Shown one piece after another: positions 44,301 to 53,374 of a stretch of DNA of 64,000 bases; position 1 is the first letter of the stretch; every line of letters begins with the position of its first letter. Source of the DNA: an uncultured Lachnospiraceae bacterium (GTDB taxonomy: Bacteria > Bacillota > Clostridia > Lachnospirales > Lachnospiraceae); contig CAJUFN010000010.1 in the NCBI GenBank assembly GCA_910585545.1, positions 1 to 64,000 on the forward strand, in the 5' to 3' direction. The position numbers were made by a program, and so were the translations under genes. Under the pieces are notes generated by a model. The model did not search any database and was not told the DNA's origin. It saw only the letters and a list, made by a program, of their open reading frames with translations.

Positions 44301-45701
44301 GTGGGAAAAAAGATTTTAATTCGCAATGCAAAAGCAATCGTAACTTGTGATCCAAAAGACCGTGTTTACTTTAATGCAGACATGCTTGTGGATGGTCCGA
44401 AAATTGTGAAAATCGGACAGAATCTGGAAGAAACAGTAGATGAGATTATTGATGCGACCGATAAACTTGTATATCCGGGATTGATCAATACGCATCATCA
44501 TTTTTTCCAGACATTTATCAGGAACTTAAAAACAATTGATTATCCGAATATGACAGTACCGGAGTGGCTGGATAAGGCATATCGCGTTTTTCAAAAAGTG
44601 GACGGTGATGTGATTTTCTATTCCTCGCTGACAGCAATGGCGGATTTGTTAAAGCATGGTTGTACATGCGCATTCGACCATCAGTATTGTTTTACGAAAG
44701 CAACTGGAAATACGCCGATTGACCGGCAGATGGAAGCAGCCAGTCTTTTGGGAATTCGATATCATGCAGGCCGTGGAACAAATACGCTGCCAAGAAGTGA
44801 GGGCAGTACGATTCCGGAGGATATGCTTGAGACAACAGATGAGTTTTTAAAAGATTGTGAGCGTATTATTGATTTGTATCACGATCCGAATCCATATGCA
44901 ATGTCACAGATCGTTATGGCACCGTGTCAGCCAATGAACAGTTACAAAGATACATTTGTGGAGACTGTCAAAATGGCTCGTGATAAAGGTGTTCGTATGC
45001 ACACGCATCTTGGCGAAGGTGAAAATGAGATCATGGTAGAACGCTGGGGCAAACGCACGTTGGATTGGTGTGAGGAGATCGGGTTTGTTGGTCCGGATGT
45101 ATGGCTTGCACATGCATGGGAATTGACAGATGAGGAGTACACACGATTAGGAAAGCTTGGCACAGGTATTTCCCATTGTCCTACACCGGCAATTCTTGGA
45201 GGATTTCCGATTTTGCCAATGCAGGATTTGATGAAAAAAAATGTAAATGTCAGTCTTGGATGTGACGGTTCGGCAACAAATGATGGCTCCAGTCTTTTGG
45301 ACGCTATGCGTGTGGCATGGATGATGCAGGCGTGGTTTTCAAAAGAGAGAGGAGGTTGTATCTCTCCTTACGATATGTTGAAAATGGCTACCGTAAATGG
45401 CGCGGTGACATTGGGACGTAGTGATCTTGGTTCTTTGGAACCGGAAAAGGGAGCAGACCTTTTTATGATCGATGCCGGAAAATTGGAATTGACAGGTACT
45501 CTTCATGATCCGAAAAATGTTTTGGCAAGAGTGGGTGTGACCGGTTATGTTGATCTGACAATGGTGAACGGTAAGGTCGTATTCAAAGATGGTATTTTAC
45601 TCGGCGTGGATGAGCGTGAGCTTGCACGTCAGGGAGAAGCAGCTTGTAATCGGGTATTGAGAGAGCCATGTGAGGCGTTTCACAATCTTATTATGATATA
45701 G
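44301..45701 (+). CDS. AtzA/TrzN-type amidohydrolase, probable purine deaminase
   Basis: A 466-aa metal-dependent hydrolase. The metal and catalytic residues are in NTHHHFFQ (about 64-71), HTHLGEGENE, HAWELTDEE and CDGSATNDGS. This group includes 8-oxoguanine deaminase, guanine-type deaminases and triazine hydrolases. The neighbouring nucleoside-type ABC transporter makes a purine or pterin substrate likely; the exact one is unresolved. The start is GTG, with ACGGAGGA 6 nt upstream. Its stop lies inside a strong hairpin. Confidence 0.85.
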   Translation: MGKKILIRNAKAIVTCDPKDRVYFNADMLVDGPKIVKIGQNLEETVDEIIDATDKLVYPGLINTHHHFFQTFIRNLKTIDYPNMTVPEWLDKAYRVFQKVDGDVIFYSSLTAMADLLKHGCTCAFDHQYCFTKATGNTPIDRQMEAASLLGIRYHAGRGTNTLPRSEGSTIPEDMLETTDEFLKDCERIIDLYHDPNPYAMSQIVMAPCQPMNSYKDTFVETVKMARDKGVRMHTHLGEGENEIMVERWGKRTLDWCEEIGFVGPDVWLAHAWELTDEEYTRLGKLGTGISHCPTPAILGGFPILPMQDLMKKNVNVSLGCDGSATNDGSSLLDAMRVAWMMQAWFSKERGGCISPYDMLKMATVNGAVTLGRSDLGSLEPEKGADLFMIDAGKLELTGTLHDPKNVLARVGVTGYVDLTMVNGKVVFKDGILLGVDERELARQGEAACNRVLREPCEAFHNLIMI

Positions 45702-45727
45702 GAAAGTTCGTACTTTCCTATATCATA
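45692..45727 (+). terminator. Long hairpin at the amidohydrolase stop
   Basis: TATGATATAGGAAAG pairs perfectly (15 bp) with CTTTCCTATATCATA around TTCGTA. The TAG stop is in the left arm. There is no T-run, so it may protect the 3' end or work after trimming rather than as a classical terminator. Confidence 0.6.
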
Positions 45728-45758
45728 AAACGCTCCGTGGGATGCGCACTCGCGTGAG

Positions 45759-45860
45759 CGGAAGCAGTCAGCAAAAGCTGACCACGCTCGGCGCGCAAAG
45801 TGTGCAGGCCCCTCATGAGTAAGGGGATGGGGGAGTTGAAGTGGGTTTGCCCACTTTGTT
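45759..45860. repeat. 102-nt structured dispersed repeat, copy 2
   Basis: Same length as and 92% identical to 29083-29184, with the same hairpin series. The differences inside two stems give G-T pairs (AAGTGGGT/GCCCACTT, CACGCT/AGTGTG). The 3' end supplies the -35 of the BMP promoter. Confidence 0.75.
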
Positions 45861-45885
45861 TCATAAACGATAATGTGTATATACT
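45856..45885 (+). promoter_or_regulatory. Promoter of the BMP transporter operon
   Basis: TTGTTT (45856-45861), 18-nt spacer, TATACT (45880-45885). The -35 overlaps the last bases of the 102-nt repeat. Confidence 0.55.
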
Positions 45886-45899
45886 AAGGAGGAGAAAAA

Positions 45900-46901
45900 A
45901 TGAAAAAAGCATTATATTTTGTATTGACACTGGCAATGACATTGTCTTTTGTTGCTTGTGGAAGTAAAGGAAATGAAACAAAAGGAAACGATGATAAAAA
46001 AGAAGGCGGAAAAAAAGTTGCATTACTGGTATCTGGTGCGGTAAATGACCAGGGATGGAATCAGACCGCTTATGAAGGTGCGAAGAAAGCATGTGAAAAA
46101 TACAACTGTGAGCTGGCATATTCTGAAAATCTTGGAACAGCAGATATTGCAGCAGCATTTACAGATTATGCAGCAGCAGGTTACGATGTTGTAATTGGTC
46201 ATGGATTCGAGTTCGGAGATCCTGCATTGGAAGTAGCGGAAATATATCCGGATGTAAAATTCATCTGTACAGAGGCTGATGCCAGCGCAGAAAATGTTGC
46301 TTCTTATGTTATGGCTTGTGAGCAGACAGCTTATGTAGAAGGAATTATCGCAGCAACAATGAGTAAATCAGGCAAAGTTGGAGCTATTGGACCAATCCAG
46401 GGTGACTCATTGGTAAAGATTGTAAATGGTTTTGAAGATGGAGCAAAATCCGTGAATCCGGATTTGGTAGTGGAGTCAGCATGGACAAACAGTTTTGTTG
46501 ATACACAGTTGGCACAGGAAGCTGCAAAAGCCATGATTGAAGATGGTGTGGATGTAATCAAACATTGTGCAAATGCATGTGGAAACGGTGCGATGTCTGC
46601 AGCAGTGGAAGCAGGTATTTGGTGTCAGGGAGACTCTTATGACCAAAGTTCTTTAGCACCGAAGAATATTCTTGATTCTGCACTCTACAATCTGGATGTA
46701 GTTATGGATATTGCACTTGGTGACGCAATGAATGGTTCATTTAAGGGAGAGGTTTATAACCTTGGTATGTCTGACGGCGCTGTTGAAGTGAAGATATCAG
46801 ATAATGTATCTGAAGAAGCAAAAGCAGCTGCACAGGATGCGATCGATAAGATTATCTCTGGAGAACTGAATGTAGTTCGTGACTACACAATTAGAAATTA
46901 A
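45900..46901 (+). CDS. BMP-family nucleoside-binding lipoprotein
   Basis: A 333-aa lipoprotein (lipobox FVAC, Cys20) of the BMP/PnrA family, which bind purine nucleosides outside the membrane for ABC uptake. GAVNDQGWNQTAYEGAKKA (about 47-65) and the G-HGFEFGDP region are typical. AAGGAGGAG precedes the ATG. First gene of binding protein, ATPase, permease, permease. A nucleoside or a related purine is the expected cargo. Confidence 0.9.
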   Translation: MKKALYFVLTLAMTLSFVACGSKGNETKGNDDKKEGGKKVALLVSGAVNDQGWNQTAYEGAKKACEKYNCELAYSENLGTADIAAAFTDYAAAGYDVVIGHGFEFGDPALEVAEIYPDVKFICTEADASAENVASYVMACEQTAYVEGIIAATMSKSGKVGAIGPIQGDSLVKIVNGFEDGAKSVNPDLVVESAWTNSFVDTQLAQEAAKAMIEDGVDVIKHCANACGNGAMSAAVEAGIWCQGDSYDQSSLAPKNILDSALYNLDVVMDIALGDAMNGSFKGEVYNLGMSDGAVEVKISDNVSEEAKAAAQDAIDKIISGELNVVRDYTIRN

Positions 46902-46994
46902 TGGAATAACGAAGTTTTTTGGAAAGGCAGAGCTGCGGTGAAATTTAATTTTGTGGCAGCTTGCCTTTTCGTTTATAGGAAAGGAGAGAAAAAA

Positions 46995-48524
46995 ATGCCC
47001 CTTCTTGAAATGAAGCATATTTGCAAATCGTTTTCAGGTGTGTATGCAAATGAAAATATCAGTTTGACAGTGGAAAAGGGAGAAATCCATGCACTTTTAG
47101 GAGAAAATGGTGCGGGAAAAACAACATTGGTCAATATACTTTTTGGACTTTATACTGCAGACGAAGGTGAGATTTATTGGAAAGAACAACCGGTACACTT
47201 TTCTTCACCGAAAGAGGCTATTGCCACAGGAATCGGGATGGTACAGCAGCATTTTTCCCTTGTTCGTAAAATGACGGTTCTCGATAATGTGATTTTGAAT
47301 CTGCGGGGAAATCGATTTGTGCTAAATCGTGCGGCAGCAAAAAAACGTTTGGTAGAACTGGCTGAAAAATATCAATTATATGTAGATCCGGATGCAAAAG
47401 TTTGCGATTTGTCAGTGGGTGAGCAGCAGAGGGTTGAGATTTTAAAGGCACTTTATAGAAATGTGGAGCTTTTGATATTAGACGAACCGACAGGTGTGCT
47501 GACACCGCAAGAGACAGAACAGTTTTTTGAAGTGTTGAGAAGTTTGAAAAAAGAAGGATATGGTATTATTATCATCACGCATCGAATGAGCGAAATCATG
47601 TCTATCAGTGATAAGGTTACGATTTTAAGAGACGGAAAACAGGTGGCGGATTTGGTGACGGCACAGACAAACCCGGACGAATTATCACATTATATGATCG
47701 GCCGTGCATTAAGTGGAGAGATGGTATTGGAAGGACAGCCAAAGGAGGAAGACATACTGTACCTGGAGCACATTTCACTGGAGAAGCGGCATAGGGGCAA
47801 ACACTTGGAGCCATTTGACTTGCACATTCGCAAAGGGGAAATATTGGGAATTGCCGGAGTAGAAGGAAACGGCCAAAAAGAACTGGCAGAAGTTATTACA
47901 GGTATTCAAAAACATACAAGCGGGAAAATCTGGCTGGACGGAGAAGAAATCAGTCATCAGTCAATTTATGAACGATATGAGTCCGGTGTTTCATACATAT
48001 CAGAAGATAGGCAGAAGGACAGTTTGGTAACCGGTATGAGTATCACAGAAAATCTAATTCTTCGCGATTACAGGAAGCCTCCTTTTGCGAAAGGAATTCT
48101 GACGAATCGAAGCGCGATCATGCAGAATGCGGCAGAGAAGATGAAAGAATATCAGGTTCGGGCTTCAGGAAAATCAGGAGCAGATACGATTGTCCGTTTG
48201 TTGTCGGGGGGAAATCAACAAAAGTTGATTATTGCAAGAGAATTGTCAAAGCAGGCAAAAGTCATTGTAGCAAGCCAGCCAACGAGGGGACTGGATATTG
48301 GGGCAACGGAATTTGTGCGGAGTCAGTTGGTTGCACAGAGAAATAAAGGAAAAGGTGTTTTGCTTATTTCGGCGGATTTGGAAGAAATTATGGCAGTATC
48401 AGATCGGATCGCAGTATTGTTTGGCGGAAAAATCGTGGGGATTTTGAATCGTGAAGAAGCTACTGTGCAGAAGATTGGCTTGTTGATGGGCGGTATTACC
48501 GGAGAGGAGATAGAAAAACAATGA
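46995..48524 (+). CDS. Double-domain ABC ATPase, nucleoside/sugar type
   Basis: A 509-aa protein with two nucleotide-binding domains, like RbsA or NupO. Domain 1: Walker A GENGAGKTT, signature LSVGEQQRVEIL, Walker B LLILDEPTGVL. Domain 2: degenerate GVEGNGQKE, signature LSGGNQQKLII, ASQPTRGLD; loss of activity in domain 2 is usual for this class. The ATG at 46995 with AAGGAGAG upstream is preferred to an in-frame upstream ATG at 46938. It overlaps the first permease by 4 nt. Confidence 0.93.
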   Translation: MPLLEMKHICKSFSGVYANENISLTVEKGEIHALLGENGAGKTTLVNILFGLYTADEGEIYWKEQPVHFSSPKEAIATGIGMVQQHFSLVRKMTVLDNVILNLRGNRFVLNRAAAKKRLVELAEKYQLYVDPDAKVCDLSVGEQQRVEILKALYRNVELLILDEPTGVLTPQETEQFFEVLRSLKKEGYGIIIITHRMSEIMSISDKVTILRDGKQVADLVTAQTNPDELSHYMIGRALSGEMVLEGQPKEEDILYLEHISLEKRHRGKHLEPFDLHIRKGEILGIAGVEGNGQKELAEVITGIQKHTSGKIWLDGEEISHQSIYERYESGVSYISEDRQKDSLVTGMSITENLILRDYRKPPFAKGILTNRSAIMQNAAEKMKEYQVRASGKSGADTIVRLLSGGNQQKLIIARELSKQAKVIVASQPTRGLDIGATEFVRSQLVAQRNKGKGVLLISADLEEIMAVSDRIAVLFGGKIVGILNREEATVQKIGLLMGGITGEEIEKQ

Positions 48525-49579
48525 TACAGAGAAAAAATGGAAAGAATACATTGATAGATATCTTTTTGATCATTATCATTACAGTTTTGATCGGTACATT
48601 GCTGATTGTTATGTGTGGTGCCAAACCTGCGGCGGCATACAATTTGTTCTTCCATGGTATTTTTGGAAATATTTCCAGTTTTTCGGAGATATTTGTAAAA
48701 GCGTGTCCGTTGATTTTGACAGGTCTGGGATGTGCGGTTGCGTTTCGTACAGGCTTTTTTAACATTGGTGCAGAAGGACAGTTTTATGTAGGCGCGATGG
48801 TTACAACGATGGTTGCACTTAAATTAACGATGGTTCCAGGCATATTGCGAATGGTGTTGGCGTTGCTGGCCGGATTTTTGGCAGGTGGACTTTGGGCGCT
48901 AATCGCGGCAGTGTTCAAGGCAAAGTTTAATATATCGGAAATTATCGTAACGATTATGTTGAACTACATTGCAATCAATTTCCTTGGCTATGCAGTGCGT
49001 TCGTTTTTGATGGATCAGGGGGGAAATGTGCCACAGTCGGCAAAAATCGATCCGTCTGTACAGTTGACTACATTGATCAGATCCACTCGTTTTCACACGG
49101 GAATTCTCATTGCCGTCGGCTGTGTATTGCTTGTGTGGTTTTTGATGGAAAAGACGACGGTTGGCTACGAACTTCGTGCAGTGGGCATCAACCAGAGAGC
49201 CAGTGCCTGTACAGGTATTTCCGTGATGAAAAACATTGTATTTTCAGCATTTTTAAGTGGTGGTTTGGCAGCGCTTGCCGGTGGAATTGAGGTATTGGCA
49301 ATTCAGAAAAAATTGTTGGAAGGTATTTCGGCCGGTTGTGGTTATACAGCAGTTTTGATTGCGTTGGTTGCGTTTAACAATCCACTTGGTGTATTGGCGA
49401 CTGCAGTATTGTATGCTACGATGCAGGTAGGTGCGGGTTCCATGCAAAGACAATTGGGAGTTCCTTCAGCTATTGTAAATATTTTGATGGGAGTTGTGGT
49501 GATACTTATTTTGGGAAAAGAAGTATTTCATATGCTCGGACGTTGTCGGACATTGACTGCTCAGAAAGGAGAAAAATAG
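48521..49579 (+). CDS. ABC permease 1, nucleoside-type (BPD_transp_2)
   Basis: A 352-aa permease with about nine membrane segments. FFNIGAEGQFYVGAMVTTM (about 85-103) is the hallmark of this permease family, and INQRASACTGISVMKN is the coupling-helix region that contacts the ATPase. It pairs with the second permease to form the channel. Confidence 0.93.
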   Translation: MIQRKNGKNTLIDIFLIIIITVLIGTLLIVMCGAKPAAAYNLFFHGIFGNISSFSEIFVKACPLILTGLGCAVAFRTGFFNIGAEGQFYVGAMVTTMVALKLTMVPGILRMVLALLAGFLAGGLWALIAAVFKAKFNISEIIVTIMLNYIAINFLGYAVRSFLMDQGGNVPQSAKIDPSVQLTTLIRSTRFHTGILIAVGCVLLVWFLMEKTTVGYELRAVGINQRASACTGISVMKNIVFSAFLSGGLAALAGGIEVLAIQKKLLEGISAGCGYTAVLIALVAFNNPLGVLATAVLYATMQVGAGSMQRQLGVPSAIVNILMGVVVILILGKEVFHMLGRCRTLTAQKGEK

Positions 49580-49580
49580 T

Positions 49581-50522
49581 ATGTTAAGTGAGATTTTAAC
49601 AATTGGTTTTTTGACTGCATTCTTATCGGCAGCCGTTCGTCTGGCTGTTCCGCTGATATATGGCGGTTTGGGAGAGACGATTGCTGAAAAGACCGGTATT
49701 TTGAATATCGGTATGGAAGGCGTTATGTTAAGCGGCGCATTTTTCTCTTTTGCAGGAGCATGGTTCTCGAGCAATTTGTTTGTCGGATTGTTGTGTGGTA
49801 TGTTGGGAGGTTTGGCGGTTAGCCTGCTTCACGGTTTCTTGAGTATATTTTTAGCGAAAGATCAATCCGTAAGTGGTTTGGCGCTGAATATGTTTATGTT
49901 AGGTGTGACGAGCTTTTTGTATAAACTCATGTCAACAGGACAGGATTATCAGCAGATTGATACGTTCCAGACAATGGCAATTCCTGTTTTATCCAAAATC
50001 CCATTGATTGGCGAAGCATTTTTTAACAGGGATATTTTGACGTATATGTTATATGTGCTTCTTATTTTGACGTGGCTGTTTTATAAAAAGACAAATTATG
50101 GCTTGTCTTTTGCGGCAATTGGAGAGCATCCTCGCGCAGCAGCTTCGGCAGGAATTCCAGTTCATAAATATCAGTGGATCTCTATGATTTTTAATGGAAT
50201 ACTGGGCGGCATTGGAGGAGCTTATCTTGTTTTAGTTCAGCTTGGAGTTTTTACGGAAAATATGATCTCAGGACGTGGTTATATTGCGCTTGCAACGGTA
50301 ATTCTTGGACGCTATACTCCGTTTGGTATGTTTGGCGCAGCAATTTTATTCGGCGCGGCAAATGCATTGCAAATTCGACTGCAGACAATCGGAATTGCGA
50401 TTTCGCCGTTCCTGCTTGCTATTTTACCATATGCGATTACACTGATTGCTATGATTGGTTCGATTGGTAAGAATACAAAACCGGAAGCGTTGAGTGAGCC
50501 TTATATTAAGGGGGCACGTTAA
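49581..50522 (+). CDS. ABC permease 2, nucleoside-type (BPD_transp_2)
   Basis: A 313-aa permease with GILNIGMEGVMLSGAFF (about 38-54) and the coupling region GEHPRAAASAGIPVHKYQ. It begins 1 nt after permease 1 with GAAAGGAG upstream. Orthologous arrangement to yufP-yufQ (nupP-nupQ) of Bacillus. Confidence 0.93.
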   Translation: MLSEILTIGFLTAFLSAAVRLAVPLIYGGLGETIAEKTGILNIGMEGVMLSGAFFSFAGAWFSSNLFVGLLCGMLGGLAVSLLHGFLSIFLAKDQSVSGLALNMFMLGVTSFLYKLMSTGQDYQQIDTFQTMAIPVLSKIPLIGEAFFNRDILTYMLYVLLILTWLFYKKTNYGLSFAAIGEHPRAAASAGIPVHKYQWISMIFNGILGGIGGAYLVLVQLGVFTENMISGRGYIALATVILGRYTPFGMFGAAILFGAANALQIRLQTIGIAISPFLLAILPYAITLIAMIGSIGKNTKPEALSEPYIKGAR

Positions 50523-50526
50523 ATAT

Positions 50527-51264
50527 ATGAAAGATTATCTGAATGTCAGTGAAATTGGCCGTCTATTTGGCTTGGGAATACAGACGATACATTACTATGA
50601 TAAGATTGGCATTTTAAAACCTGCTTTTCGTGAGGGGAAAGCAGGGGTAAGAAAATATAAATTTGATCAGATTTATCAGTTGGCATCTATTCGTTATATG
50701 CGTAAATTGGGGTATTCCATTGAAGAGGTGCGCAAATTTCAAGACTCCAGAAATCCAGAGCTGACGATTCATTTGCTGCGTGAACGTTCTAAAGCATTGC
50801 AGGCACAATGGAGAGAACTTATGCAGATCGATGATGCGATTCTTCGGAAAATCAATTATATCGAATCAGAGATGCAGCATATGGATCTGGATAGTATAGA
50901 GATTCGTGAGTTTCCGGAAAGATACTATATTCCGATCGGTACAGAGGAAGAACTGTATATTGAGGATTCCTTTTATTTTTATCCGACCATTGCTTTTTAT
51001 GAGGAGGATTTAAAATACTTTGGTGCTTTGGTAGAAAAAGCTTCGGAACCTGTAACCTCTATTATACCTGCAGGACGTTATTTGGTTGGATATCACAAGG
51101 GGGCTTATGAGACGATACAGCAGAGCATGCAAAGAATGAGAGATGCGTATCCGGATTATGAATTTGAACCGTTAATAACGTGTTTTAATATTATCGATCA
51201 GTTTGTGGAACAGGATAATGAAAATTATGTGACACAGATCCAGATGCTTTATAAAACAGTATAA
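50527..51264 (+). CDS. MerR-family regulator with effector-binding domain
   Basis: A 245-aa protein: MerR helix-turn-helix (LNVSEIGRLFGLGIQTIHYY, about 5-24, YDKIGILKP), a coiled-coil dimer helix to about 115, and a C-terminal domain similar to the BmrR/GyrI effector fold (PAGRYLVGYHKGAYE). It starts 4 nt after permease 2 and ends the operon. It may sense the transported purine and adjust the operon; no MerR-type operator (long dyad between -35 and -10) was evident at the BMP promoter. Confidence 0.85.
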   Translation: MKDYLNVSEIGRLFGLGIQTIHYYDKIGILKPAFREGKAGVRKYKFDQIYQLASIRYMRKLGYSIEEVRKFQDSRNPELTIHLLRERSKALQAQWRELMQIDDAILRKINYIESEMQHMDLDSIEIREFPERYYIPIGTEEELYIEDSFYFYPTIAFYEEDLKYFGALVEKASEPVTSIIPAGRYLVGYHKGAYETIQQSMQRMRDAYPDYEFEPLITCFNIIDQFVEQDNENYVTQIQMLYKTV

Positions 51265-51309
51265 AAAATACCGATAAAGCCCTAAAAAACGGGTTATATC
51301 GGTATTTTT
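51264..51309. terminator. Bidirectional terminator after the purine transporter operon
   Basis: AAAAATACCGATA pairs with TATCGGTATTTTT, and the inner AAGCCC pairs with GGGTT. It can serve both the MerR gene and the convergent 3D-domain gene. Confidence 0.85.
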
Positions 51310-51346
51310 CAATTTCTGAAAAGATAACCAGAAATTTAGTAAGTTT

Positions 51347-52399
51347 TTAAAGTAAATATACAGGTGCGTAATATACGCCCTTTCTCAAAGCTTCTGAATG
51401 TGAACTTACGAAAACATCTATACGGTTTCCCTTGATTGCGCCGCCGGTATCTTCGGCGGTATAAACATGCCCATTGATACTGACCTGGCGGCCCAAAGAG
51501 ATTACTCTGCGGTCAACGGCGATCGTACGTCCAGCAACGGGTTTTACACCGCTGGCAGTTGTTCCGCCATAAGGTCCGCAACATTGGCTGCACGGGCAAT
51601 AGTGGCTGATACGAAAACTTCCAAGATAAGTTCCGCCTGAGCTATTACCTGAGCCGGAGGAAGAAGAACCGCCGCCTGAGCCGGATGTATTGGAATTATT
51701 TTGATTTTGTTGTTGCTGTTGCTGCAATGCCTGCTGGCGTAAAATTTCCTGGCGTTTCTTTTCTGCCTTAGCGGCTTCTATCGCAGCTTTTGCACGAGCA
51801 AGTTGCTGGGAATAGTCATTTAATTCAGAAGATGCAGAAGCAATTTTCTGATTTAAGGTTGACTGTTTTTCCGTAAGGCTCTTTTGGAGATCATCGAGAA
51901 CACCGTTCTCATCTTCCAATGTGGTTTTTGTATTTTCGATTTCTACACGTACGTTTATCAAGTCGCTCATTTTTTTGCGGTCATACTGACTCATAGTTTC
52001 AATATAGTCGGCCTTGTTGAGAAGGTCGTTCATGCTGTTTGCAGAGCATAGATATTCGATAAATCCATAATCTCCGCTTTCATAAATCTGTTTGATCCGA
52101 AGTTTCATATCGGAATATTGAGATTGTTCTTCGAACTGCGCAATTTCAAGTTGTGCTTGCGTATCTGCAATGGCTTGTTTGGTAGATGCAATTTTGTCGG
52201 CGATTTCTTCCATTTCCGTACAGGTTGCATCTAACTGACTTTTCAAATCTTTGATTTCTCCTTGCAATTCGGAGGTTTTTTCTTCCAGATTTTGTACCGA
52301 ATCTTCTGCATAAGCAGAAACACCGCTTATACCGAGCAGAATAGCACAAGTAATTGCTGTAAAAGTGCGTAAGCTCTTCTTGTTTTTCGATTTCATCAT
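51347..52399 (-). CDS. Secreted coiled-coil protein with a C-terminal 3D domain
   Basis: A 350-aa protein: signal peptide (cut near AYA-ED), coiled coil (about 32-220), a Gln/Asn and Gly/Ser-rich linker, then a 3D domain (about 265-350) with Asp residues in AVDRRVISLG, EDTGGAIKG and NRIDVFV. 3D domains are lytic-transglycosylase-like folds in RpfB, YuiC and similar wall enzymes. The coiled coil is clearly homologous to that of the M23 protein at 19127-20221 (shared NKA-YI and MK-RI patterns), so FtsEX could also govern this one. Confidence 0.88.
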   Translation of the reverse strand: MMKSKNKKSLRTFTAITCAILLGISGVSAYAEDSVQNLEEKTSELQGEIKDLKSQLDATCTEMEEIADKIASTKQAIADTQAQLEIAQFEEQSQYSDMKLRIKQIYESGDYGFIEYLCSANSMNDLLNKADYIETMSQYDRKKMSDLINVRVEIENTKTTLEDENGVLDDLQKSLTEKQSTLNQKIASASSELNDYSQQLARAKAAIEAAKAEKKRQEILRQQALQQQQQQNQNNSNTSGSGGGSSSSGSGNSSGGTYLGSFRISHYCPCSQCCGPYGGTTASGVKPVAGRTIAVDRRVISLGRQVSINGHVYTAEDTGGAIKGNRIDVFVSSHSEALRKGVYYAPVYLL

Positions 52400-52430
52400 A
52401 TGTTTCCTTTCTCCGCAAAATAAAATTGCT

Positions 52431-52464
52431 TTTATAGTATACTATAAATTGCTTTATTTTGCAA
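52431..52464 (-). promoter_or_regulatory. Promoter of the 3D-domain gene with an overlapping palindrome
   Basis: On the minus strand: TTGCAA (52464-52459), 17-nt spacer, TATACT (52441-52436). The -10 lies in the perfect 18-bp palindrome TTTATAGTATACTATAAA (52431-52448), a likely operator. Confidence 0.7.
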
Positions 52465-52499
52465 ATTTTGATAGAATGTGAAGAGAGCGTGCAAAAAGG

Positions 52500-53372
52500 A
52501 TGGTAAAAAACGTGAAGAAAATTAGAATGATAGGACTTGATCTGGATGGTACTTTATTAAGAGAAGATAAGACGCTTTCTACATATTCCAAAGAAGTAAT
52601 AGCGGAGGCAATCAGGCGCGGAATCATCGTCCTTGTAGCTACAGGGCGTCCGATTAGCGGGATTCCTAAAGAGTTAAGAGAATTTCCGGGGATGCGTTAT
52701 GTACTCTCGGCAAACGGAGCCAGGATAGTGGATCAGCAGGAAAAACGGATTATATCAGAAGAACTGCTTCCGAAAGAGACTGCGCGTCAGGTTATGAATG
52801 TGCTTGGAAAATATGATTGCATGCGAGAGATTTATTATGATGGAATAGGGTTTGCCGAAGAAAGATATGTAGAGAGGGCAGACGAATTCTTCAGGAACTT
52901 TAATAATCCTACGATGGCAGCATATATTAAAAAGACGAGAAGGATCGTGAACAGTATCGAGAAGAAACTGGAAGAAGAGGAAAGAGCACTGGATAAGGTG
53001 CAGGGGATTTTTCTTACGATAGAAGAAAAGAATGAAGCATGGAAGATGCTGGAACAGATTCCGGGCATTACGATCACAGGCGCACTGAAGAATAATATTG
53101 AGGTGGGGCTTGGCGGAGTGAATAAAGGTACGGGTCTTATAAGACTTGGAAAAATGCTTGGGGTTTCCAGGGAAGAGATTATGGCGTGCGGCGATGGCAT
53201 GAATGACTATGATATGATAAATGAAGTGGGATTTGGCGTGGTTATGGGAAATGGCCGTGAAGAATTGAAAGCAATTGCAGACTTCGTGACAAAAACGAAT
53301 GAAGAAGACGGAGTTGCATATGCGATAGAAAAATATGTTTTAAATCATGTGACAGCAGAGAAAGGGGAGTAA
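52500..53372 (+). CDS. Cof-type HAD-superfamily phosphatase
   Basis: A 290-aa hydrolase with the HAD motifs: LDLDGTLL (nucleophile Asp near the N terminus), VATGRP, a cap domain of the Cof (IIB) type, and GDGMNDYDM. These enzymes remove phosphate from sugar phosphates or flavin-like compounds; the substrate is not predictable. The start may instead be the GTG at 52512, which is better spaced from AAAAGGATGG. The uppP gene follows by 2 nt. Confidence 0.88.
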   Translation: MVKNVKKIRMIGLDLDGTLLREDKTLSTYSKEVIAEAIRRGIIVLVATGRPISGIPKELREFPGMRYVLSANGARIVDQQEKRIISEELLPKETARQVMNVLGKYDCMREIYYDGIGFAEERYVERADEFFRNFNNPTMAAYIKKTRRIVNSIEKKLEEEERALDKVQGIFLTIEEKNEAWKMLEQIPGITITGALKNNIEVGLGGVNKGTGLIRLGKMLGVSREEIMACGDGMNDYDMINEVGFGVVMGNGREELKAIADFVTKTNEEDGVAYAIEKYVLNHVTAEKGE

Positions 53373-53374
53373 TT

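Noticed and set aside
51690..51740. Gln-rich run in the 3D-domain protein as a possible phase-variable repeat
   Set aside because: The run is a mixed CAA/CAG linker of modest length without a uniform short tandem unit; it reads as an ordinary flexible linker.
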